Assembly (NCBI GenBank): GCA_949592205.1
Contig: CATIUR010000003.1
Coordinates: 85,660,501 to 85,724,500 of the forward strand
Direction: 5' to 3'
From: Helichrysum umbraculigerum
Lineage: Eukaryota > Streptophyta > Magnoliopsida > Asterales > Asteraceae
DNA: 64,000 bases
Shown one piece after another: positions 1-9,975 of this stretch (position 1 is its first letter; each line of letters begins with the position of its first letter). A program made the position numbers and the translations under genes. The notes below the pieces were generated by a model, which saw only the letters and a list, made by a program, of their open reading frames with translations, made no database searches and was not told the DNA's origin.

Positions 1-343
1 TTTTCCTTTTTCTCTCATTTCTCTCACTAAAAACCACACACAAATCACACCAAAACTACTACAAAAACTCGCCGAATCACTTATCGCCTTTGGAATAAAA
101 CGATCACGGAGTCGAGCTCTACCTTCCTATCTTCCCGGATTTCAAATCCGACACTCGTAAGTTTCCGACAAATCCCGTCAATTCTTAGATTTTAAAGTTT
201 TAGTTAATAATTAGTGTTTAATATACTTAGTATTAACCCATACAATAAAGAAAACACGATTTTGTAGCTTAAAAATACGTTTGGATTGGGTTTTTGGCCG
301 GAAAAATCGCGACAGTCGCTGTTTCTGGGCTGGTGTTCATCTT

Positions 344-570
344 TGCGACACAACCATTGTGTCGCATGTTTTGTCGCATAAATCCATTTGTGTCGTAGCT
401 TATGTCGTATCATGTGTCGCACCCTTGTGTCGTAAACTTTATACGACACAACCATTATGTCGCTATTGATTTAGCACCGATAGCTTATGCGACACAACCC
501 TTGTGTCGCTAAGCTCTTGTGTCGCATTCCTATGCGACACAACCCTTGTGTCGCATATTGTGTCGCATAA
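344..570 (+). repeat. Hairpin array 1 of T LTR (TGCGACACAA arms)
   Basis: At 344-366 a 10-bp arm TGCGACACAA and its exact complement TTGTGTCGCA flank CCA. Near-copies follow at 488-510 and about 533-556, with further single arms between them. The right LTR repeats the array at 4898-5124. It lies in the putative first leader intron. Confidence 0.9.
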
Positions 571-1158
571 AACAGAAACTTTACAAACTATTTTTACACT
601 AAGTGTCGAACTTAACCGATAACGAATACTTACATACAATGCTATATGTGAACTTTACAAACATTACAAACACGCTATTTTATTGAAATTATGATTTCAA
701 ACTATCACCAACGAGTCGTATACATTTTCACAAACAACGAAATACAAACGTAAACGTTTAACAAACACTTTGAATATAGCATGGATGATTAACTTAGACA
801 TCCACAATACTTATTAAATCTCATACGTTTAGGACGTTAGGAGATTTCGGACTGTACTTGGGCTTAGGTTTGCTAGCACTCGCACTACTTAACTCAACAG
901 GTGAGTTCACAGCCCCTACTTTTACTGTTATAACTACTTTGGGGTGGAAAACATAGTCAACTGTTTAAACTGTTTAACTATTTTATTAATTGCCATAACT
1001 GCTTTTACTTACATGATTGATTATCATACGTGTTTTACTCGAACTATTAGAGTACTTCGAACTATTGAACTGTTGTGCGAACTTTGTTTATGAAATAACA
1101 TTTTCATACTATAAACTAACCAAACGTGATAAACTATTTGACAAACTGTTTTAACTAG

Positions 1159-1580
1159 ACCGGAGAACGACCGGTAAACTGTTTTGGTTTGGCAGGAGAA
1201 CGACCGGTACTTTTATGAAAACGCTGGAGAACGACCAGCAACGTATTTTAGCGCCAGAGAACGACTGGCCACTGGATGGGAGAACGACCCGTGCGTCTTT
1301 GGATGGGAGAACGACCCATGCATATTGACCGGAGAACGACCGGGACTGTGTTTCGCTGGAGAACGACCAACAGTGTTTGGACGGGAGAACGACCCCGTGC
1401 GTATTAAACTGTTTTGTGGACGGGAGAACGACCCGTGCGTATTTGACCGGAGAACGACCGGTACTGTTTGTAAAATGCTGGAGAACGACCAGCACGTGTT
1501 TTAAACTGATATTTTGGGTAACATCCCACGTAAACTAAACGTTGGGCGAACAACCCATTAAACTTGTATTTGGATAACAT
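1159..1580 (+). repeat. Hairpin array 2 of T LTR with constant loop AGAACGA
   Basis: About nine boxes of pattern stem-AGAACGA-stem lie between 1159 and 1500. Stems differ between boxes but pair within each: ACCGG/CCGGT (1159-1175), GCTGG/CCAGC (1223-1239), GCCAG/CTGGC (1253-1269), ATGGG/CCCAT (1303-1319), ACGGG/CCCGT (1420-1436). Related boxes with other loops follow to about 1580. The right LTR carries the homologous array at about 5713-6140. Confidence 0.92.
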
Positions 1581-2071
1581 TCCACAAAACATTACGTGAC
1601 TATTATGGCAATTACTATTTGTGAACGTATTTGAATCGACAACTGTGCTTACAAACTTGTTACAACTATTGCAAACATAAAACCTATGAATTCACTCAAC
1701 CTCATTGTTGACTTTTACTATGTTTTTCAGGGAATTAGCAGCACGTAAGAATCGCCAACACACATGGAGAATTAGGCGACCCGTGAAGTTCTAGGATGCC
1801 AACTTTTTGAAAACATATGGATTTCTCTAGTATAACTGAAACTGTTTTAGTCATATTCCAGAAATCTACTTTTGTAAACTTATTACTTTTAACTTGTACG
1901 ATTCGATGAATCGTAAACTCTGTAATTAATACTTTTGGCATCTTAATATATTATGTTCTGTTGTAATCATATGCTCTGATACGTATGCATGCTTTGTTAT
2001 TGTGGCACCCCCCGTACTTAATCCAAATGCTTCCGCTAAACAAAACAGACGAATTTGGGGGTGTTACAGAT

Positions 2072-2084
2072 TGGTATCAGAGCC
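2072..2084 (+). other. Primer binding site of T, initiator tRNA-Met type
   Basis: TGGTATCAGAGCC begins three bases after the left LTR and is complementary to the 3' end of plant initiator tRNA-Met. The same site follows the LTRs of D1, D2 and E. Confidence 0.93.
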
Positions 2085-2505
2085 ATTGGTTATAGCGAAC
2101 TATGAAACTTTAGGTGACTTAGAGACCTAGAGACCTAGACTATAGCCTTGGCTAGAGCGCACGTGCATACACACAATTGCATACCTCTAACTATCGTTAT
2201 GATACATCGATACGCGTGATCTATTCATCACATTCGATTCGTTCATTGAACTCCGATCTCATGTGAACCGGATCGTGTCAAGCGGTTGAGGAAAAGAAGT
2301 ATGTATTTAGCATCATATAATGACGCCTGGCCAACGTGATTATATTATACTAAGTACATATGGGTATTTCATAGTCGTGAGATACGTGATGGGAATCTTG
2401 TCATTCCTCCTTAAATACTCGAAAACTTGAAATATGTGAAACTTCATTCCTCACATACTTTTCATTGGCATTGACTTCTGCATCTTTTCATCGCAGAACG
2501 TCATC

Positions 2506-3725
2506 ATGCCGCCTAAATGAAGGAACACTCTAAACAGTCGATGAAATGATCCTCCTCCACCTCCGCCTCCGGAAACAACCGAGCAAATAATCGAACGCCG
2601 CGTGGCTGAAGCTATCGCTCAATACGAGGCGAGCCGCAATCGTGAAAACCTGACAACAATAGCGGAGCCACTCCAGTCAACAGCGAAACCCCAACCAATA
2701 CACAGCAAGGGTGTTCCTACAAAACCTTCCAGTGTTGTAAACCTAGCACCTTCACCGGGACCGAGGGGGCCATTGGCCTGGTCCACTGGATTGAGAAAAT
2801 GGAATCGGTGATCGACATCAGCGACTGCGCCACCGACAAAATCGTGAAATATGCCACGTGCACACTGGCTGACAAAGTGTTAACATGGTGGAACGCTCAG
2901 GTCCAGATTATTGGACGCCCAGCTGCTTACTCCATGGCCTGGGTAACTCTGAAACAGATGCTGATGGAGGAATTTTGCCCTCCCAACGAGATGCAGAAAC
3001 TTGAAACCGAGCTTTGGAACATTCAAATGATCGGCGCTGACATTACCGGGTACACTACAAGGTTTCAAGAACTGGCACGCCTGGTACCCCACATGGTGAC
3101 CCCCGAAAGCAAACGCATTGAGCGTTACAACAGCGGTTTGGCCCCACAGATCCGAGGCATGGTTATGTCCTCCAAACCAGCTACCTTTAGGAGCGCAGTG
3201 GATCTTGCTCAAAGCTTAACCGACGACGCCATTCTGATCGGCACTTTGAAAGCTACCTCGGGGAAAACTGAACCTACCCGTACTGATGCGGGCGACTCTG
3301 GAAACAATAAGCGGAAATGGAACAACGAGGGCAATGACCGCCAGGGTCAACAAAACAGGAACCCGGGAAACGCCTGAGCTTACGCCGCAATCACCAACCC
3401 TGGAACCAAAACCTATCTTGGCAACAAACCGAAATGTGACAAGTGCGGGAAGCACCACACAGGCGAATGCGCCTTCTGTCAAGATTGCAGAAACTGGGGT
3501 CATTTGGCCCAAAACTGTAAAACCAACCCTCTTTCTCGAACAAATGCGTGCTTCGAGTGCGGTGAATCCGGACACTTTCGAAATCAATGTCCACGACTGA
3601 ACAACAACCAGAACAACACCGGGAACAACAATCAGAACAACAACAACCGCATCGCAACCATCCCACCTGGTCGTAGCCGCGCATACATCCTCCGGGCTAC
3701 GGAAACAGTTGCGGACCTCGGCTAA
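2506..3725 (+). pseudogene. gag: Broken gag of element T
   Basis: The product would be the capsid and nucleocapsid polyprotein that packages element RNA. The ATG at 2506 opens MPPK and meets TGA at 2518-2520. The frame reopens at 2602, shifts near 2790-2799, continues as a capsid-like block (2799-3374, with a TWWN motif typical of Tekay-type gag), meets TGA at 3375-3377, and reopens through two zinc-knuckle regions. The second, CFECGESGHFRNQC, lies at about 3552-3593 and is a canonical CCHC. An asparagine-rich tail ends at 3725. The MPPK start matches gag of D1 and D2. With two stops and one frameshift it is dead. A full Tekay element would continue into protease here; this one does not. Confidence 0.9.
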
Positions 3726-4002
3726 CACGGTATGTCTTAACAGCTGTGGCTACGATTTAACATACGTTTCATTTGAATGCCTATTCAAACCTAACGCTTG
3801 GTAAACTTCGACCATTATCGAACGCATAACTATTTAAACTATACCGCGAGTATACTAAATCGTTAAAACTTTTCTGGCAATAATTGAGCGCCACGCAAAT
3901 TGGTATTATTATTGACGACGTGACTTATTCGGAGAACATACGCCGCGGGCGATCCGACTTGATTTTAAATCTCGGGACGAGATTTCTCTAACGAGGGGAG
4001 AA
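3726..4002 (+). other. Remnant between gag and right LTR of T, with polypurine tract
   Basis: No coding match is seen. This is what remains after loss of all pol. The end, from about 3955, resembles the non-coding tail of Tekay elements (a similar run precedes the D LTR at 56610-56645). The purine tract GAGGGGAGAA (3993-4002) abuts the LTR and would prime plus-strand synthesis. Confidence 0.75.
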
Positions 4003-6621
4003 TGTAACACCCCGCAAATTTAAACACTATTATTAACGCTAAACATTTGCATTTTAGGCTAATTCCCTACTTGAGTGAATTCACAACACATTTTAGAGGT
4101 AAGTCTAGCAAATCCCAACTAGTTAATACGCGTAGTGTTACGATTCATAATTTGTTAAAATTATGTACGAAACAATTGGAACAAACGAAACAAAAATATA
4201 CGACTGTTGGTGAACAAATTTATTTAATGAAATGAAATTATTAAATAACGTCGTTAACAATTAAATTTTATGTCGATAATATTTACAGTCATTTTTATAA
4301 CGCAAAACGTTAAAACGTATAATTAAAATAAAACAGAGTTAAAATTTTATAACTTAGTTGAATTAATTTCATAAAAAGATCCTAATTAAAAATATAATGA
4401 AATGTGTCATTAAAAATATATTAGTTAAAATAATGTAACATTTAACGATCGAGTAAACAAACACGGAGTGCAAACACGGAGACGGAAGATGGGGAACAAA
4501 ACCCCATCCACCTCCTCCTCTTTCTTTCATTTTCACCATTCACTCTCTCTCTTCTTTTCCTTTTTCTCTCATTTCTCTCACTAAAAACCACACACAAATC
4601 ACACCAAAACTACTATAAAAACTCGCCGAATCACTTATCGCCTTTGGAATAAAACGATCACGGAGTCGAGCTCTACCTTCCTATCTTCCCGGATTTCAAA
4701 TCCGACACTCGTAAGTTTCCGACAAATCCCGTCAATTCTTAGATTTTAAAGTTTTAGTTAATAATTAGTGTTTAATATACTTAGTATTAACCCATACAAT
4801 AAAGAAAACATGATTTTGTAGCTTAAAAATACGTTTGGATTGGGTTTTTGGCCGGAAAAATCGCGACAGTCGCTGTTTCTGGGCTGGTGTTCATCTTTGC
4901 GACACAACCATTGTGTCGCATGTTGTGTCGCATAAATCCATTTGTGTCGTAGCTTATGTCGTATCATGTGTCGCACCCTTGTGTCGTAAACTTTATACGA
5001 CACAACCATTATGTCGCTATTGATTTAGCACCGATAGCTTATGCGACACAACCCTTGTGTCGCTAAGCTCTTGTGTCGCATTCCTATGCGACACAACCCT
5101 TGTGTCGCATATTGTGTCGCATAAAACAGAAACTTTACAAACTATTTTTACACTAAGTGTCGAACTTAACCGATAACGAATACTTACATACAATGCTATA
5201 TGTGAACTTTACAAACATTACAAACACGCTATTTTATTGAAATTATGATTTCAAACTATCACCAACGAGTCGTATACATTTTCACAAACAACGAAATACA
5301 AACGTAAACGTTTAACAAACACTTTGAATATAGCATGGATGATTAACTTAGACATCCACAATACTTATTAAATCTCATACGTTTAGGACGTTAGGAGATT
5401 TCGGACTGTACTTGGGCTTAGGTTTGCTAGCACTCGCACTACTTAACTCAACAGGTGAGTTCACAGCCCCTACTTTTACTGTTATAACTACTTTGGGGTG
5501 GAAAACATAGTCAACTGTTTAAACTGTTTAACTATTTTATTAATTGCCATAACTGCTTTTACTTACATGATTGATTATCATACGTGTTTTACTCGAACTA
5601 TTAGAGTACTTCGAACTATTGAACTGTTGTGCGAACTTTGTTTATGAAATAACATTTTCATACTATAAACTAACCAAACGTGATAAACTATTTGACAAAT
5701 AGTTTTAACTAGACCGGAGAACGACCGGTAAACTGTTTTGGTTTGGCCGGAGAATGACCGGAACTTTTATGAAAACGCTGGATAACGACCAGCAACGTAT
5801 TTTAGCGCCAGAGAACGACTGGCCACTGGATGGGAGAACGACCCGTGCGTCTTTGGATGGGAGAACGACCCATGCGTATTGACCGGAGAACGACCGGAAC
5901 TGTGTTTCGCTGGAGAACGACCAGCAGTGTTTGGACGGGAGAACGACCCGTGCGTATTAAACTGTTTTGTGGACGGGAGAACGACCCGTGCGTATTTGGC
6001 CGGAGAACGACCGGTACTGTTTGTAAAACGCTAGAGAACGACCAACACGTGTTTTAAACTGATATTTTGGGTAACATCCCACGTAAACTAAACTTTGGGC
6101 GAACAACCCACTAAATTTGTATTTGGATAACATTCCACAAATTATTACGTGACTATTATGGTAATTACTATTTGTGAACGTATTTGAATCGACAACTGTG
6201 CTTACAAACTTGTTACAACTATTGCAAACATAAAACCTGTGAATTCACTCAACCTCATTGTTGACTTTTACTATGTTTTTCAGGGAATTAGCAGCACGTA
6301 AGAATCGCCAACACACATGGAGAATTAGGCGACCCGTGAAGTTCTAGGATGCCAACTTTTTGAAAACATATGGATTTCTCTAGTATAACTGAAACTGTTT
6401 TAGTCATATTCCAGAAATCTACTTTTGTAAACTTATTACTTTTAACTTGTACGATTCGATGAATCGTAAATTCTGTAATTAATACTTTTGGCATCTTAAT
6501 ATATTATGTTCTGTTGTAATCATATGCTCTGATACGTATGCATGCTTTGTTATTGTGGCACCCCCCGTACTTAATCCAAATACTTCTGTTAAACAAAACA
6601 GACGAATTTGGGGGTGTTACA
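4003..6621 (+). repeat. Right LTR of element T
   Basis: This complete 2619-bp LTR starts TGTAACACCC and ends GGGTGTTACA. It has a pyrimidine-rich stretch at 4501-4580 where transcription may begin, hairpin arrays at about 4898-5124 and 5713-6140, and the donor, mini-exon and acceptor series described for the left copy. Differences from the left LTR cluster in the second hairpin array. Confidence 0.95.
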
Positions 6622-7810
6622 TCTTGTCTCTCTTGTGTGCTAATTTTCCCGCACTTTTAGAGAGGTTTGATTCTTTTTGGAGAACACGAACGAGTAGGAT
6701 AATCGAGTTGGATATTCTTTAAAGATGTTTTTCATAACCTCAGAAATTCTAAGATAAGATTTTGGGAATTTAGGAAAGTAGGTTTGTGATTTAGGGTTTT
6801 TGAAGAAATGAAAAGGTTTAGGCTCAACAGGGTTTTCTAGGCGGATCATCGATACTAAAAATGAGTATCGGAAGGGTTTTGGGCTTGAAAGAGAAGGCTA
6901 AAAAGGGTTTAAATCCTAAGGAATGTCAAGGTCATCTAATTGCGCCTATACCGCGTACGGTACACACCAATGTGGTCTCAAAGTGTATGTCAAGAGCAAG
7001 TTCTAATTCAGAGATACATGCATCGGCACACACAAGAAATGAACAATGTAGCATTAAAAATGAATGCTTTTAAGGCTCAAAACCTCACTGCAAATTTGGG
7101 TTGTATGTGCCTAGTCATGCGATGCCCCTCTTAGATTGTCGTTTCTTGCTTAGGAAATTTCTACCTTAATTTCCTTAAGTTTTTGAAATATTTTCCTCAT
7201 ATTTTGAAAATGATTTCTTTCAGGCATACCAAAACTCAAAAATTTAGAGTTAATCGCAAGATTTAGCTCATATTTTAGTTTTATTGAAAAATATTTTTGA
7301 AAAATTTGAAAAAAATTTTAGGGAACATTTTGAGGTATACCATGTAGACATAAAAATCGTTTATCCAAGGTATTCCATACCTTCCATCCCACACTTAGGG
7401 GAACATTGTCCCTAATGTTCTCTTGAATTGAGATTTTACGACTAAAATCCCACACTTAGAGTTTGAAATGTAAGAAAATGTTTCCTAAGTGTTAAATTGG
7501 GCTAGAATCCCACACTTAGTGATAAGTTAGGATGTGGCATAGATTATAACACATAAACTTAAGTAAACATAGAATCATCAAAAACGGGGAAAAGTTTAAG
7601 ATACTCCCCATTCTGTTTACTGGACAGGACCATATTATTGTAGAAATGGTGCGTGTGATTTGCTGGATTGGAGGACCAGTCTCGTGTAAGATTATCCATT
7701 CCACAAAAAGCTAAGTTCTGCAATAAACATCAACACATCGTCATATCTCAAAAATAACAAAGAGTTATAAAAATTTAAGTACTGAAATAAGATAAAATAA
7801 ACTAAATAAA
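6622..7810 (-). other. 3' non-coding region of Athila element A
   Basis: No protein-coding signal is seen. In A's sense it matches the region downstream of the third ORF in B and C. It holds several CTAAGTGTGGGAT boxes (seen as ATCCCACACTTAG at about 7387, 7449 and 7508) and a hairpin at 7401-7420 (GAACATT arms). The block at about 6750-6970 is homologous to about 20720-20950 of B in the opposite direction. Confidence 0.8.
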
Positions 7811-8461
7811 CTAAAAGTCATCAAGTAGATCATCGCTGTCAGGATCGAAGGCAGCAATAGCAGCAGCAAGGACTGAGGTGGGTGATGGCTCCTCAATCGT
7901 ATCCATGCTCGGCTCAGTAATGCTAGCAGAAGCATGAGCGTGAGGTGGGCTAAAGACATCCAACACAGCCATCAACTGCTCAGTAAGTGAAGGCTCTGCT
8001 GATGCACTCCCTGATGACATAGCAGGATCAACAGCAGCAGGTGGAGCAGTGGAAGGTCCAGCAGCGAACGGTCCAGCTTGAGGGAAGAATGACCAGGGCG
8101 GGCGAGAAGGTCCTAGGTCCGGACCTAGATGGAACGGAAAGTCAGAAGGTCTCGGAAGCCCTACATGCACACAGAGGGTGGACATGATGTCATGCTGAAG
8201 GTGGAGTGTCCGAAAGAGAGCCCAGGCTGCGGCAGGGTCAGCTAGAGTGATCCCGTACTCAAAAGTGGGTACAGGAGCTGACTGACGGCCAGGTGATGGG
8301 GGTCTCTCAGAGGATGGCTCCTCATGAGTGATCGGGATATCAGTAAGGTCCTCCTCGCTAATAGTGGGCATGGTCCTGCGTGATCTACGTCGTTTGCGAT
8401 CTCTGCGACGTCTCGGTGGTATCTCAGCTATGATCTCTCTGGTGTCACTGGAGCTATCCAT
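7811..8461 (-). CDS. Third ORF of Athila A (unknown function, env position)
   Basis: This 216-residue ORF lies downstream of integrase, where some Athila elements carry an env-like gene. I choose the ATG at 8461, which aligns with the start in element C; the frame is open 54 nt further upstream. An arginine-rich stretch (about residues 17-29, RRRRDRKRRRSRR) could be a nuclear localisation or RNA-binding signal. A conserved middle block contains GPSRPPWSFFP, and an acidic tail ends SDDLLDDF. No signal peptide or membrane segment is visible, so an envelope role is not supported. Related ORFs occur in B (19595-19930) and C (36613-37275). The frame is intact although the pol beside it is broken. 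Function unknown. Confidence 0.75.
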   Translation of the reverse strand: MDSSSDTREIIAEIPPRRRRDRKRRRSRRTMPTISEEDLTDIPITHEEPSSERPPSPGRQSAPVPTFEYGITLADPAAAWALFRTLHLQHDIMSTLCVHVGLPRPSDFPFHLGPDLGPSRPPWSFFPQAGPFAAGPSTAPPAAVDPAMSSGSASAEPSLTEQLMAVLDVFSPPHAHASASITEPSMDTIEEPSPTSVLAAAIAAFDPDSDDLLDDF

Positions 8462-8792
8462 CCCGAAACAAACAAAATAAACAGGTAATGCATAAAATGA
8501 TAAATACAAATGCACAGAGATCTGATGACAGTGCGAAGATGTTTTATAAAGATTTCTGTTATCAGAGTTCTGGCATTTGCATTTTTAAAACTTATCTCTG
8601 ATTTTGTTAAAATTTGAAGTTTGTAGTCAGATAAGTAGCAAATCCTGAAATTTCGTTAGAGATAATCATAATTAACAAAAATAAACTAAGAAGTAAAATT
8701 TTGACAGAAAAGTAAAGATAAGCTTGGGGTGCCTCCCAAGAGCGCTTGTTTTACGAGTCTCTAGCTTGACTCTTTGTACCTTTCTTGAAGAC
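8462..8792 (-). other. Spacer between integrase and third ORF of A
   Basis: Non-coding in A's sense. It contains the block GCTTGGGGTGCCTCCCAAGA at about 8724-8743, present in the opposite direction at the same place in C (about 36470-36492) and self-complementary (CTTGGG/CCCAAG). The sequence just before the ATG, GTTTCGGG, resembles the TTTTGCAG acceptor at the same place in C with the AG changed. Confidence 0.6.
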
Positions 8793-9975
8793 TCATGGAG
8801 GTTCAAAGATGAAGACGCCTTCCTTGATGGGAAAGTCCTCAAAATAATGCTTTAAGCGATGACCATTAACCTTAAAATTACCTTCTGGAGCCTCGAGTTC
8901 GATTCCGCCATAGGGAAATACCTTTGAGATCGTGAATGGTCCGCTCCACCTAATTTTGAATTTTCCGGAGAATTTCTTGAATCGCGAATTGAAGAGCAGC
9001 ACTTTATCTCCTTGTTTGAACCTAGAGGGCTTTAACTTAGCATCGTGGACCCTTTTAGTTCTTTCCTTGAAGCTCAGCCAACTGTCATACGCTTGGTCTC
9101 TTAGTTCTGCTAACTCATTCAATTGCATTCTCCGTTGTTCTCCAGCTGCTGAAATTTCCAAGTTACAATGTTTTAATGCCCAGTACGCCCGATATTCCAA
9201 CTCAATTGGAAGGTGACACGCCTTTCCGAAGACTAGCCGATACGGTGTGGTTCCTAATGGTGTTTTGTAGGCAGTTCCGAATGCCCACAACGCATCGTCT
9301 AATTTTTCGGCCCACCTGTGCCCGTGATTTCCGACAGTTCGTTCCAATATCCTTTTCAAAGCCCGATTTGTCGCTTCAGCTTGCCCATTCGTTTGTGGAT
9401 GGTAAGCCGTCAAAGTTTTGTGAGTGACACCATACTGTTGCAGCACTCGCATGAATTGAGTATTGCATAAATGCGTGCCACGGTCACTGATTATAGCTCT
9501 AGGAGTTCCAAATCGACTGAACAGCTTTTTGAGGAATTGGGTTACTACTTTCGAATCGTTGGTCGGAAAAGCTTGAGCTTCGGCCCACCTGGAGACGTAG
9601 TCAACTGCGACTAAGATGTACTCTTTAACATTAGATTTAGGGAATGGTCCCATAAAATCTAATCCCCAGATATCAAAGATCTCCACCGCCTGGATATTAG
9701 TAAGTGGCATTTCGTTTCTGGCTGAGATATTGCCTTGCCTTAGGAAAATATCACAGCGCTTCACCAGGTCGCAAGCGTCCCGGAATATGGTCATCGTAAA
9801 CCTTTCGTGCAGTTATTTTGTTACCATGGTGTCCTCCAGTAGGTCCGTGGTGGCTCTGGTGTAGAATTAGTTCTGCCTCCTTCCCATCGACGCATCTTCG
9901 AATAAGTTGATCGGGACAAACCTTAAAGAGATAAGGATCGTTCCAATAATAGTTCTTGACATCTCGGAAGAATTT
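8793..9975 (-). pseudogene. pol: Integrase region of Athila A
   Basis: Integrase inserts the cDNA into the genome. The 333-residue open frame 9794-8793 carries the catalytic core: GLDFMGPFP with the first Asp, IISDRGTH with the second, and HPQTNGQAE with the Glu. The C-terminal part (FKQGDKVLLFNSRFKKFSGK) is Athila-type and lacks a chromodomain. Upstream, between 9975 and 9795, the zinc-binding HHCC region is present, but a stop at its start (after GMPTSQK) and an apparent deletion of roughly 14-20 nt near 9790-9796, just before TIFRDA, separate it from the core. Element C has an unbroken version of this stretch. The core residues are present but the protein would not be made whole. Confidence 0.9.

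Larger units (their letters stand above)
157..1730 (+). promoter_or_regulatory. Putative leader introns and mini-exon in T LTR
   Basis: Three splice-like boundaries are visible: donor GTAAGTTT at 157, a 68-nt block 833-900 bounded by GTTTAG and GTGAGT, and acceptor TTTTTCAG ending at 1730. The same order occurs in LTRs of D and S. The right LTR repeats it at 4711, 5387-5454 and near 6285. Splicing itself is inference; no transcript evidence exists here. Confidence 0.5.
1..2068 (+). repeat. Left LTR of element T (5' truncated by window)
   Basis: This matches 4555-6621. It contains a pyrimidine-rich leader (1-30), a splice-donor-like site at 157, a hairpin array around TGCGACACAA (344-570), a mini-exon-like block at 833-900 ending CAG before GTGAGT, a second hairpin array with loop AGAACGA (1159-1500), and an acceptor-like TTTTTCAG ending at 1730. 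It ends GGGTGTTACA. Small open frames inside it (for example 204-455 on minus) follow the repeats and are not genes. Confidence 0.93.
1..6621 (+). mobile_element. Element T: gag-only Tekay-like Ty3/gypsy LTR retrotransposon
   Basis: Two direct repeats, 1-2068 and 4003-6621, differ by about 1 percent by eye and aligned positions are 4554 apart. The right copy starts TGTAACACCC and ends GGGTGTTACA. An initiator-Met primer site follows the left repeat and a purine tract precedes the right one. The 1934-bp interior holds only a broken gag; no protease, reverse transcriptase, RNase H or integrase is present. The left LTR is cut by the window edge by about 550 bp, so the target duplication (candidate TCTTG at 6622-6626) cannot be verified. 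T sits in the 3' non-coding region of Athila element A. It is a non-autonomous derivative that would need proteins in trans. Confidence 0.93.

Noticed and set aside
204..469. Small open frames on both strands in T LTR, repeated at 4758-5023.
   Set aside because: They follow the palindromic TGCGACACAA repeat, which is stop-poor on both strands.
2072..2084. tRNA-like strings at primer sites (also 17005, 24349, 31552, 42924, 59134).
   Set aside because: Only the 12-19 nt complementary to tRNA 3' ends; no full tRNA gene fold nearby.
7811..8461. Calling the Athila third ORF an envelope gene.
   Set aside because: No signal peptide, transmembrane or cleavage-site pattern visible in A or C; position alone is not enough.
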